DNA of 64,000 nt from NCBI RefSeq assembly GCF_030272615.1, contig NC_081408.1, positions 304,145,450 through 304,209,449 on the forward strand, in the 5' to 3' direction. Source of the stretch: Cryptomeria japonica (lineage: Eukaryota > Streptophyta > Pinopsida > Cupressales > Cupressaceae). Below the pieces are notes generated by a model, which did no database searches, was not told the origin of the DNA, and worked only from the letters and a program-made list of their open reading frames with translations. Shown one piece after another: positions 35,001 through 45,890 of this stretch (its first letter is position 1; each line of letters begins with the position of its first letter). The position numbers were made by a program, and so were the translations under genes.

Positions 35001-35841
35001 TTGAATCACTCTAAGAATCATATTATTTGTGACAAGAATAAAGGTGTGATGACTAGAAGAAGGTTAGCTACAGAAGAAGTATATTTAATATCCAAAGTTG
35101 AACCTAAAGATATTGTTGAAGCCTGTAAAGATGAAAATTGGATAAGAGCCATGGAAGAAGAGTTAGATCAGGTTGAAAATAATAACACTTGGGAACTTGT
35201 GCCTAGACCTAAGGATAAAAATGTTATTGGCACTAAATGGGTTTTTAGGAACAAATTGAATGAAGCTAGTGAAGTAGTCAAAAATAAAGCTAGACTAGTC
35301 TGCAAAGGGTATTCACAACAAGAAGAAATTGATTATGAATTTTTTTTCTCCGATTGCCAGAATTGAAGCTATTAGGTTGTTGCTTTCTTATGCTTCTTAT
35401 AAAGATTTCAAGGTACATCAGATAGATGTGAAGTCTACATTTTTGAATGGTGATTTGTACTTTAAAATCAAAAATTATAACATTCTGATTGTTGAAGTCT
35501 TTGCTGATGACATTATTTTTGGTGGTGATGATGATTTGAGTATGAAGTTTGTCGATTTTATACTGAAATAATTTGAGATGTCCATGATTGGTGAGAAGAA
35601 ATTTTTCTTAGGTTTACAATTGTACAGACAGAGAAAGGTATCTTTATATCTCAAACTAAGTATGTGAAGAAACTATTGAGAAAGTTTGGACTAAATGATT
35701 TCAAACCGGTTGGAACTCCTATGACAACTGGTTGTAAATTGTTTAAAAATAATGAATTATCAAGAGATAATCAAAGTTTGTATAGATCTATGGTTGGTGG
35801 ACTATTATATATTACTCAAACTAGGCCTAACATTATGCATG
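35001..35841 (+). pseudogene. Element A reverse transcriptase with an internal deletion
   Basis: The start is standard: NWIRAMEEELDQVENNNTW, VIGTKWVFRNKLNEA, ARLVCKGYSQQ. A frameshift near 35335 leads into IARIEAIRLLLSYASYKDFKVHQIDVKSTFLNGDLY. The text then jumps directly to NILIVEVFADDIIFGG, so the stretch between FLNG and the catalytic block, including the LYGLKQAPRAW region, is missing. The YVDD motif is FADD. The RT/RNase H connection (KLLRKFGLNDFKPVGTPM, LYRSMVGGLLYITQTRP) follows until solo LTR D interrupts. Confidence 0.9.
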
Positions 35842-35846
35842 CTATA

Positions 35847-37306
35847 TGTTGGCATTATGTGAACCGGTATGAGGACATAATGACATTGTATGTTGTTATT
35901 GATGTCAATATGCTGAAGAGGTGAGAACCAGCATATGTGAGAACCACTATAACACTGTGAACCGACATTTGTGCCAAAGTGAAGCGATGTGTTTGTTCAA
36001 GGTGAACCGGCATATGGTTATGGGAACCGGCACATGGAAGCGTTGTATGACTATTGGTTGGTAGTCTCAACTTCAAGGTTTCTAGTTGAAGTGCTTCAAG
36101 CCTATGTGGCTCAACCGGTGACTTTGTGTGATGAGTTAGCATGATAACAAAGAACAGATCATGTTGCCATGAAAGCCTTGTGCACGTGAAGGATCTTGCA
36201 TGGAGGAGATTGTTCCTATCTACCTCGGGAATATGCAAAGTCTGTAAATGGTGATAACGTGTGATGGGTTATCAGCCGCCATGAAATTGGTGGAAAACGA
36301 ACGATGAAGATTAATGCAGTATGCTCAACAGTCAGGATTGAACCATTTGAATTCCTTAACCTAACAGGATTAGGGTTTAGGGTTTATGCTACCAACCTAT
36401 CTATTTTCCTATAAGGTCGATGTTGTGATTCTTTCTAGGGTTGTTGGCAAAAGTTGTGTGTGTGTATCCAAGAGAAGTGATACATGATTCTTGCCAGACC
36501 AAAAGAGAGAAGTGATACCTGCAGAGTGTAAGTGCAGAAGGTAAAGAGGAGCTTAAGTGGATCTGCATTGGCATTGAGTGCTATTACCAAATCATTGTAA
36601 TACCTATTGATCTCTAACCACTTCAACAGTTGAGAAATCCCTTAACTGGGTAGCCTTAACCGGCTTGCTGTAAATCCTTTAACAGGGTGACTCAAAACCA
36701 TTGAGTTCTTGAAATCCTCTAACAAGGTAACCTTTAATAGGGTTTAACCCTTAACCGGGTATTCTAACCATCCCTTAACTCGATGATCCCTAACAAGATC
36801 GGTTCCTAACAAAACCTATTGTATCAGTCTTTAACCAAACAAGGCTCCTAACAGAGCGGACTTCTAAAGAGTTCAAAAACAAGCTTGTGGGTATTCATCC
36901 CCACTGTGTTTTTTCCTAGTTGGGTTTCCAGGTAAAAAATAAGTGTGTCATGTGTGATGTCCTCTTCATGTGATGCTATTTTGTTTTCTGTCAAGCGGTG
37001 AATCATGTTGATCTAGTTGCTTATATGTACATCTTTGATGGTAGATTACTTGTTCATGCATTAGGGTGAAATGGAAATGAAGTGTTAGATTGTATGAGAA
37101 GATAAGTGTCAACCGGTTTATGCTTGTCTCAGTTATTCTGGGTTTTGCTAGTTGTACTCTGTTTAAGGACCGATGTTACTATTTGTCTGTCAATGCATAG
37201 TGTCTGCAGACAAACTGGTTCAAGAGTGTGTTTTTGTCTGTACTGATTCACCCCCCCCCCCCTCTCAGTGTCGGTTTGGTACTATTTGTTCATCATTGAG
37301 CTATCA
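35847..37306 (+). mobile_element. Element D: Copia solo LTR, 1460 bp
   Basis: TGTTGGCATTATG...GCTATCA with exact 5-bp duplication CTATA (35842-35846 and 37307-37311). Removing it with one CTATA restores the element A RNase H line M-H-A-[I/V]-C-M-V-V-R-Y. The interior has the spaced TAACAGGGT/TAACCGGGT motif series (36625-36870), the CACTGTGTTTTTTCC...GGGTTTCCAGG module (36902-36933) and the GATTCACCCCC...CCTCTCAGT tract (37244-37270). All three are shared with element B's LTR (in B on the minus strand). A single LTR with no internal region is the mark of LTR-LTR recombination. Confidence 0.88.
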
Positions 37307-37311
37307 CTATA

Positions 37312-37800
37312 TGTATGGTTGTTAGATATCAAGCTAATTCTAAGGAGACTCATGTTACTGTTGTTAAGAGAATATTCAGATATCCAAAGAGAACTGTGGA
37401 ATATGGTTTATGGTATCTGAAGAAATATTTCATGTTGTGTGCCTACACTGATGTAGATTGGGCTGGTGATGTAGATGACCAAAACAATACTACAGGTGGA
37501 GCATCATTTTTAGGTAAGAAGTTGGTTTAATGGGCTAGCAAGAAATAAGACTCAATATCTTTATCTACTGCTGAAGCTAAGTACATTGTTCCTACTAGTA
37601 ATTGCACTTGGATAGTTTGGATGAAGCAAATGTTGAAAGATATTAGAATTATTTATGATGAGCCTATTGTTATATATTGTGATGATTCCAGTGCTATAAA
37701 TATTTCAAAGAATCCATTGTAACATTCAAAGACTAAGCATATATCAATCAAATACAATTAATTGAAATAGAAAGTTAGTGAAGAGAAGGTGAAGATGGAA
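37312..37800 (+). pseudogene. Element A RNase H
   Basis: MVVRYQANSKETHVTVVKRI and AYTDVDWAGDVDDQNNTTGG are followed, through stops, by STAEAKYIV, IYCDDSSAINISKNP and KTKHISIKYN. These are the conserved Copia RNase H blocks. Multiple stops (for example near 37528, 37546 and 37720) inactivate it. Confidence 0.9.
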
Positions 37801-38146
37801 TGTACCACCCCTCCTGATGAGAACTAGATGCATTGATTTGCATCGATCTGGTGGATTTCAAAGCCTTATTCTTTTATCCAGATTGATGTGTTGGTGTTGC
37901 TCCTTTGCTGGAGCAGTCTATTGATTTTGTTAGAGAGATCCATGTTTCAGTGTTTTAGGGAGAGACATTTGTGATTCATATTCAGGGGAAGAATGAGTTT
38001 GGTTATCTATTTTACATATCTTTGGAATTTCTATCAAAGGGGGAGAGATATCATACATTATCTATCTTGACCTTAGGGGGAGTTTTCTGGTGATATCTTC
38101 TTTCCTTACATTGATTGTTTTTCACATTCATATGTTGCCATCAATG
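37801..38146 (+). other. Element A 3' untranslated region
   Basis: Noncoding stretch with several purine-rich runs such as AAAGGGGGAGAGATAT near 38038, leading to the polypurine tract. Confidence 0.65.
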
Positions 38147-38160
38147 CCAAAGGGGGAGAT
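38147..38160 (+). other. Element A polypurine tract
   Basis: CCAAAGGGGGAGAT directly precedes the 3' LTR start TGTTGTAGTC. Confidence 0.88.
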
Positions 38161-39383
38161 TGTTGTAGTCTATTGGATTTGGTTGTTGGATTTGGATATG
38201 TTGTTGTCATTAATATCAACATATTCCTATGGGTTATTCCGGTGAGTTTGGGAATATTTTTTTATCGGGTTTACAGTTCTTTGATTACTGGTTCATGTTC
38301 GTATTCCTGTCGGTATTCCCTCCAGTATATTCTGGTATGATCAGATCTTGTGCTGAGACTTTGGAATTTTGTTTGGGATGATCCTATGTATCTTCATCTT
38401 AGATGGTTCATGATTTGGTGACCTGCAAATTATCTTTCTTCGTGACAGTTGTTGATTGGTTGTGTTCTTGAGCTTTGAGACATTGACCAATGAAGATTTA
38501 AAAAGAGGTGTTGATGACACTATTCTGGATGATTCTAATGTGTTTGCTGGTGTTTCCTAATCATTTCCTATTTGCTTTGGTGATCCACATCGATCGTTTA
38601 GCGATTTCTATGAATCGGTGATGATTTTCACGCTATGCGGTATTTTTGGTGGTGTAGTTTGTTGCGGTTGATCTTGGCATGATTTCCAATGGCGTTGTGT
38701 ATATGGGAATTTTCTATGTAATGTAAATCATAACATTGGTCTGGTGGTCAATTTTGTAGCGTGAAATATAATTGTTGTATTTATGAGATGAGGGTTGAGG
38801 GTTTAGCCAACCTTGCTATCAAGGTTGATCATTTGTATATATAGGTGATGTACTTATGTAATTTGATGATATGTCTGCATTATTAGAGAGAGTTGTATTG
38901 GTGAAAAGAGGATATATCAATCGATGAAGTATTGTGGTGAGATTCGTGTTACAGAGCAGACAACTATGCTTAACCGGAATTGTCATTAGGCATTTGTAGA
39001 TGTTATCATTGCAGTTTATTTCTTCCAGATTATAGTCTGAATTATATTGTAATTCAATGAGACTTCCCTTAGGGTTGTAGCCTTTCAAGAAAATATATTT
39101 TGAGCAGTGATCTCTAGGAAGTGTGCCTGAATGCATGTGCATTCCCCATTATAATATTTTTACATACTACTGTAGAGTATCATCTTATTGTGGGTAGGTT
39201 CCCACTATGGTTTTTACCTTGACCAGGTTTTCCACATCAAAATCTTGATGTTGTGTGTTGTGCTGATCTATCTATTGCTGCAATTTATTTGTTTATGCTT
39301 TGGTGTTTGATTATTTGATTTTTGGTGAAGAATGATTCATCCCCCCCACCCCTCTTAGTATTCCTTCTTGATTGTTTCTAACA
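38161..39383 (+). repeat. Element A 3' LTR
   Basis: 1223 bp, compared with 1232 bp for the two 5' pieces joined. It ends TTTCTAACA and is followed by AGAGG. Confidence 0.92.
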
Positions 39384-41489
39384 AGAGGTTGGGCATCAAG
39401 GGTGTCCTAGGTCACCAATATGGTGGACTATGATAATCCCTAAACTTTGCCTAGGAGGCATCGAGGTTTGGGGCTATCTCTACCTCCAATCCCCAAAAAT
39501 ATTAGCCTAAACAACAAAAGAAGAGGGTGGGGGTTGGAGGTTGGGGGTAATGATTTCCAAATGGAGAAGTGATCTCTAATAATTGATCGCTACAAGCCTA
39601 AAAATGGAACAAGAAACAAAAACCAAGGGACGAAAATAAAAGAAAAGAAATGAAAAGGGGGGAAAAAGGAAAAAGGAAAAAAAGAAAGAAAATAATACCA
39701 AAAGGGGAAGAAAAAAACACAATCCAAAGGAGGAAAATAAAGAAAACGAGAAGGGAAAATAACACAAATGAGAAAACAAAAGAAGAAAGGGTCCCTTGTT
39801 TCTCCAAGCAAGGAAAGAAGGGTGTGTGTTGGGGAGTCCCAACACTATTAAATTTGAATATTAACAAAGAAGACATAAAAAGAACCATATTAATACCAAG
39901 TACCAAATCTAATAATTTAGAGATTGAACAAATAGATGCTCTTAATTGTTAATTTATTTTATAGTATAGCAATTTCAAGTACCTTACTGACCTATTCAAT
40001 AAAGTAGGTTGGCATTTTTAACCATCTTGAGGTCTTGCTAAAAGCTAGCTACGTGCCTTCTTTATTAGTTTGCTTAAAATTGGATATTAGCATTTGGATC
40101 ATCTAGAGTATCCACATCTTCCACATGAAAGAGAATCTCTTTGCTCTCTATTTTGTTCCTTTTGGGTAATGTAGAGAAATGGCGAAGATGTTTATATAGA
40201 ATTATAACAACTTGACTACCCAACTAAGGTTCCACATGAGAGGAAAACCTAGGAGTAGGTGGCTAAAGATCTAAAAAACTACTTAATCTTGTTGCCCTAC
40301 CATCTATAATTCCGAACATGTAAGTAATGGACACCCTTCAATAAACTTTAAAACTAAAGGGATTATAAGGATTCTAATTAGAGTTCAAAATCTCTTTCCA
40401 AGCATACATTGAATATTGAGAAGCAAATCAAATTCTCAAAAATTGACAATGTTTTCAACCATAGGTTAGGTATAATGTAAGTTATAATGGTGTGTAATGA
40501 AGATCGAATTTGCCATACCCTAAAAAATCTCCATAGATCATCAATAGATAAGGTCAATATAATCAAGGCCATAATGACCAGATCTAAGCTTCAACTAACA
40601 AACCAACATAGAAGCAACCTAGAGATAATGTGTTATCCCAACATTTTGCCCACTGAATACTCCTTGTAAACCTAGTAGGCTACAACCCCCTTTGAAACAC
40701 AATAATTAGCAAATTAAGCTCAAAAAAATCTCCATAAAGTAGATAAGTGTATTAATGAGAATTCAAAATCTTAATGAATTAAGTTCAAATAAAAAAATTA
40801 CAGCATGGGATACAAACTATGCAAAGATAAAGTGCATGGTAGGAAGGATAAAGGAAGAGTGAGTTACAATAAGAAAAAGAAGAATATAAGTAAAGTAGGA
40901 CATTATTATAAAGGAATAGTGAGTTTTAAGATTGAGGAGTGATTGGCTATTGGCAAGAGACCTAAAGAGAGATATCCCAAATAAAAATAAGAATATTAAC
41001 CTTTTAGAGAGTGTGAGAGATGGTAGTTTTAAATATCTCAAGACATCCCAAATAAAAATGAGCATATTCCACTTTTAGAGCGTGCAACGAATTTCCACTT
41101 TTAAAAACTTTAGTAGTTAAAAAAAAAATTATTTAAACCATGCAATTCTTTTTTTGTTTATAAATTTTTTATATTTATAATTTATAAAAATAAATTTTTT
41201 ATCATATGATTGGCTAAATTCATTTGGGTCTTACAAATGGAATTTTGAGATTGTAAAACAAGAATACAAAATGTTTGAAATGAACAATTTTATTTATTGT
41301 TTTTTAGGCCTATTGTATAATTCTCCCCATATTTTTTACTCCTAAACTTTATCGCCTTTTTTCCATCTGCTCTTTTCCAATGCATATTATTGGTTGCATG
41401 TTGTGTGGATATAACATGAGTTCCTATAGGCCTAAGTAATATGACTTTGTACAAGCTTTCCTTAATAAATGAATAGTCACATAGTACTT
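39384..41489. other. Spacer with purine-rich tract and G-rich block
   Basis: 39526-39555 holds the same GGGGGTTGGAGGTTGGGGGTAAT-type block as around 4744 and 5931. From about 39600 to 39800 the plus strand is almost entirely purine (AAAAGGGGGGAAAAAGG and similar); the long frames on both strands there reflect this composition and are not genes. 40380-40670 and 40817-41065 contain only chance frames. 41100-41215 is an AT-only stretch. Confidence 0.5.
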
Positions 41490-41624
41490 GTACGAAACCA
41501 TGGTATTAGGGAAAACATGACAGGTTTATACCACCTTTCTTAGGAAACATGTCCCTTTTAATTAGGCTTGATTTGGCTGAAAATAGACTCCAAGGTGGTG
41601 TTGTTGCTAAGTTGGGTATGCTTA

Positions 41625-42107
41625 GGGTAAGGTCCCATGAGAGGGGCTTCAAGATCTATTTTCATAGAGCAAGAGGTCCCATGAATAAAAAAAAATACAC
41701 TATAGGATAATTTTGAATATTCTACTAAAAAATAGAAGCCCATACAATTTACGACTGTATATTTCAGCGGGTGCAATTGGGGTGGGGCTAGAAATTGCCC
41801 CACTAACTTAGGGATTTTTTTTGCCTCTAGCCCCACCAGCTTACGGATTTTTTTGGCACTTGTCAATTAGTTACTATTTTAAATTCCCACCAAAAAATAA
41901 ATAGAAGGAAAATGGTGTTCATTTATTAAGTTTTTATTTGCGACATTTCTCATGAGATCACCAACTTCCCTAAACTTTGGAGCTTAAACTTTTAAGCTGA
42001 TCTACACAACTAAATCATGGGACCATTAGCTTCAAAATATTCTTAAAAAATCTCAGCAACACCCATTGAGATTTTTTACTCAGCCCCCACTCCATAAAAC
42101 CTTACCC
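41625..42107. mobile_element. Tourist-like MITE (PIF/Harbinger), 483 bp
   Basis: The left end GGGTAAGGTCCCATGAGAGG and the reverse complement of the right end, GGGTAAGGTTTTATGGAGTG, form an imperfect ~25-bp terminal inverted repeat whose first 9 bases are perfect. TTA flanks it on both sides (41622-41624, 42108-42110). The uninterrupted sister gene has a single TTA at this point (about 55018), proving insertion and a 3-bp duplication. TTA duplication and GGG ends are typical of PIF/Harbinger MITEs. An internal inverted repeat GGTGGGGCTAGA/TCTAGCCCCACC occurs at about 41780-41840. Confidence 0.85.
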
Positions 42108-42705
42108 TTAGTCAGATAAGTTGGCTTAATCTTCACACCAACAACTTTAACATGATTGATCCAAATGGGTTGCCCTTTCAAATTGCACTCATCTCCAAAT
42201 ATTGGGGCTAGATGACAAACACTCAATTGGCCCAATTCCATGGGAGTTTTGAAGGCTATCAGAGTTACAATATGTGTATTTGTGGTGAAACCAACTCACT
42301 CAAGAAATGCCCACCTCCCTGGGTAATTGGACTCACCTACAAGTGCTAGTTTTGAATGACAACCAATTGAGCGACACAATACCTCTGGAATTATGGAAAA
42401 TATAATAGCTAAGATGGTTACTTTTGTGCAAAAAATATTTTGTGAGTAGGAGCAATGGTTTGTCTATTCTAACAATGTTAATTAATTGTTCTAGTTTGGA
42501 AGAAATTAATTTGGCATTTAATAATCTCATTGGCGTCTTGCCCACTTCAATTGGCCAACTTTCAAATTCACTCTCTTTTTCTAGTGTTGGATTCAAATGA
42601 AATTGGAGAAAACATACCAAATGAGATTGGTAACCTCACAAACTTGGCATACATAAACTTGGTATACGTAAACTTGGCATGCATAAACTGATTCAATGGG
42701 ACCAT

Positions 42706-43069
42706 TGTTACAAGTGTGGTTGTCATTGCACCAAAAGATTGACTTGTTAATGCCTGATACAACCACTAGACTTATAGAATCCACAAGAGGTGGTTAAGCC
42801 ATGTCACAAACCCAAGAGATACATTGCAAAACACAAGAAGACCAAGGGAACACACCTTGCAAAAATCCCCCCCCCCAAGTGCAAGTGAGGGGTTCAAACC
42901 TGTGACCAAGCTTTGATACCACTTGTTACAAGTTTGGTTACCGTTGCACCAAAAGATCGACCCGTTAATTCCCGATACAACAACTGGACTTATAGAATTT
43001 GAGCCATGTCACAAACCCGAGTGTTGTGTTGCACAACACAAGAAGATCAAGGGCACACACATTGCAACA
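42706..43069 (-). mobile_element. TRIM (miniature LTR retroelement), 364 bp
   Basis: Two direct repeats (42706-42864, 159 bp; 42924-43069, 146 bp) with sense ends TGTTGCAA...TTGTAACA flank a ~59-bp middle. On the minus strand the middle starts with primer-binding site TGGTATCAAAGC (42910-42921), two bases from the LTR, and ends with a G10 polypurine run (complement of 42867-42876) next to the 3' LTR. The flanks ACCAT/AGCAT are an imperfect 5-bp duplication; the sister gene has one ACCAT here (about 55588). No coding capacity. Size and structure match terminal-repeat retrotransposons in miniature. Confidence 0.85.
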
Positions 43070-45101
43070 AGCATTCCATCTACACTTATTAGACTTCCAC
43101 ATCTAGAAAAATTGCATCTTAGGGACACAAACAATTTACATGGAAGAATTCTAGGATGTTTTGGCCAATCAAAAAGGCTTGGATTGTTGTCACTTAGTAA
43201 GAACATGCTTTCAAGATGGATTTCACATAATCTTGATGACTTTCCACAATTGAGAAGGCTTGTACCTAGTCACAATCAATTGTTAGGTAAAATACCTACT
43301 AGTTTAGGGAGATGCAAAAATTTGGAAATGGTGGACATGGCGCACAACAAACTAACATGATAAATACCTCCTGAAGTTGTAGGTCTTCAGAATCTCCAAT
43401 TTTATTTCAATGTTTCTATAAATTTATTGCAAGGTTCTATTTTGGCAATGAGAAAAATGGTCGTGGTTTTAGCTCTATATGTTTCTCAAAAAAAAAAAAT
43501 GGGTGCCATTCCCAGTGCACTGGCAAGCTGCAAGGGCATAGAATATCTAAATCCTTTGGAGAATGCATTTAAGGGGCCAATCCCGGCATCAATGGAAAAT
43601 CTGCAAAATCTGAAGTACATGGATCTTTCTTGCAATAATTTGTTAGGTACTATACCAATGCCTTTCAAAGAGATGAAAATGCTCCAACATCTTAATCTTC
43701 CTTCAAACAAGTTAACTAGAGAGGTACCAAAGGGAGGAGATTTTGCAACACTTGATGCCTTAGAAATTATGGGAAATCTTGGCCTCTATGGTGGATGGAT
43801 AAACTTGCCACCATTCTCTCATTTCAACGACAAACATCCATCAGTCTCCAAAAAGGTAACAATTTATGTTGTAGTCAGCACTACAGTATTGATCATGTTT
43901 CTTCTATTGGTAGTATTTTCCTATAGAACATTCCAATGTCCCTACTCTCAAAGTATGGCCTCCAAAACTTTCATATGAATAAATTGTAAATGCAACTAGT
44001 AGGTTCAGTGATGAAAATATTTTAGGAATTGGCAATTCTAGGTTTGTTTATAAAGTGATTCTAAAGAATGGAGCAAATATTATTTTTAAAGTTCTCAAGT
44101 TTCAAGATGAACATGTTCATCAAAGTTTCAACAGAAAATGCAATGCATTAAAGAGAGTTCGACATCAGAATATAATTAAAATCATTTCAGCATGCTCTAA
44201 CCTTGATTTTAATAGCCTTAATTCTTTAATTCATGTCAAATTGAAGTTTACAGAAATGGATATACCCTCTTGATGGGGGTAGATGCAAATTAAATTTGAA
44301 TGATCGAATAAGAATAACAATACAAATAGCACAAGGAATTACATAGCTTCACCATTATTGTTTTATTCAAGTGGTTCGTTGTGACCTCAAACACAACAAT
44401 GTTTTATTAGGCGATGACATGACTTCAAACATAGAAGATTTTGGCCTTTCCAGTATTATTTTTGGAAATTTTGTGGATACTTTGACTTCTATAGATGCAC
44501 TTAAAGGATCTATTGGACACATTGCATGGAGTACAAGCTTGTTGCTATTGCACTTTACATTTCACTAGTTTTCTTTGTTTATCTTATAAACCATTGAATG
44601 CTTCAAAGGACTTAGGAGTAAATTATTTTTCTTTAATTGTTATTATAAAGTATGGAATGGGAAGAAATATTACTATAAAAGGAGATGTACACAATTATGG
44701 AATTTCAGTTTTAGGGTTATTGACAAGGAAGAGACCAACATATGATATATTTGATGAAGGAATCAATCTACAAAAATAGATACGAATGCATTTTCCTAAT
44801 AGAATCTCAAATGTGGTGGATAATTACCTAGTTATAGATGCTCCTGAATCAGAAACATCAATGGTAATGAAATGTATTACTCAGTTTATGCAAATTGGGT
44901 TGGTTTGCACAAGAGTCAACTCAAGAACAACCTGATTTGATTGAGATTGTTGATAGATTAAATACAAATAGAGATGCATTATTTGGTACTCCTAAAACTT
45001 ATCAATTACCAATAGATATCACACATTATATTAATAATGAAAGAAGTATAAATACAATTGAGTTAGGAAACAAGGGAAGTTTTTCTATATCTACATCCTA
45101 A

Positions 45102-45890
45102 GTCCGAAGAGTTTTTCTTGCTTTATTTGTTGTCCAATCTAAAATACATGATGTCCTAATGCATTATTTTAGATGGTATAGTCCATTTTGAGAAAATGAA
45201 ATAATGTTACAATATTTCTTGCTTGTGCTAACTATATAGTATAATACTATAACATGATTTAGGTCCTCGCATTTGAAATAGTGAGTGGAAAGGAGATGTG
45301 GATGTTATGTATTTTGGACATATGAATCATCTGCTTACATGATTAAATATATATCTTAATAAAAAGAAAAAGCTTATAAAAGAGATATACATTTTTTATT
45401 ATTATTAAATATGAAATATTTTGTCGTGCTACTTTTATATTAATGATATTAGATTTCTCCAATCTATGATTTTGATTGCTATTATTTCTGGATTAGACTG
45501 TTATTATTTTTAGTATCAAAATTTTGGATCACACTCCATGACCCATCATCAAGATTACAGAAAGATGACAGAGACATAACATGAATAGTTGTAGACTAGA
45601 ACTAGCTTAAAAAGAAGGTTAAAAGATAAGGAGGTAGTATCTTTTAAGTGATGAATACAATTTAAAATTTTATTTTCTATTATATGAATAATTGAATGCT
45701 GATAGTTGTTGAAATGATATTATTTTTTTCACAATTATTATATAAAACTATTTAGAAATTGATAATTTCTTCTAAATTCTAAATTCTATAGATCCTCGAA
45801 CCTACCAAAATCTATTTTAATCACCATTGTTAAACTTAAAGCTAAAAGACTAGAGACGGCATAAGGAGAATGCTACTGTTAACAAAGTTC
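45102..45890 (+). other. 3' flank of the receptor-kinase relic, duplicated at 57626-58291
   Basis: It starts with a TTTTTCTTGCTTTATTT block and ends with an AAAAGACTA...AAGGAGAATGCTA block, both matched downstream of the sister gene. The duplication therefore includes noncoding sequence, which argues for a segmental copy and against retroposition. Confidence 0.8.

Larger units (their letters stand above)
6451..39383 (+). mobile_element. Element A: decayed Ty1/Copia retrotransposon hosting four other insertions
   Basis: It begins with TGTTGTAGTC, ends with CTAACA, and is flanked by AGAGA and AGAGG. Its own sequence is 6451-6924, 24176-25620, 33092-35846 and 37312-39383. The order gag, protease, integrase, reverse transcriptase, RNase H is the Copia order. 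The primer-binding site TGGTATCAAAGAT (24936) fits initiator tRNA-Met, as usual for plant Copia, and the polypurine tract CCAAAGGGGGAGAT abuts the 3' LTR. The first 240 bases of the two LTRs differ at about 12% of positions by eye. All coding modules carry stops, so it is dead. Elements B, C and D were inserted later, and E within B. Confidence 0.92.
41490..45101 (+). pseudogene. Decayed LRR receptor-kinase copy
   Basis: A co-linear relic of the gene at 54415-57625. It starts at the equivalent of about 54895 (within LRR 4), so the signal peptide and first LRRs are missing. It continues through the LRRs, the transmembrane segment (VVVSTTVLIMFLLLVVFSY, about 43870-43925) and the kinase to the C-terminal SFSISTS. 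Many stops and frameshifts occur. Two insertions lie inside it: a MITE at 41625-42107 and a TRIM at 42706-43069. Kinase traits differ from the sister copy: the catalytic loop reads RCDLKHNN (His and Pro changed), while the metal-binding motif is still DFG (44437-44445), unlike DFS in the sister. The gly-rich loop has decayed to GIGNSRFVYK. No functional product is expected. Confidence 0.92.

Noticed and set aside
39576-39952. Overlapping ORFs of about 100 codons on both strands
   Set aside because: They result from the purine-rich tract: Lys/Glu/Arg on one strand and Phe/Leu/Ser on the other.
42333-42784. Minus-strand ORFs over the LRR relic
   Set aside because: Antisense shadows of the decayed LRR sequence; the plus strand carries the clear homology.
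42880-42900. GGTTCAAACC as a tRNA or SINE B box
   Set aside because: No A box or tRNA fold nearby; the sequence is the internal part of a TRIM beside its primer-binding site.
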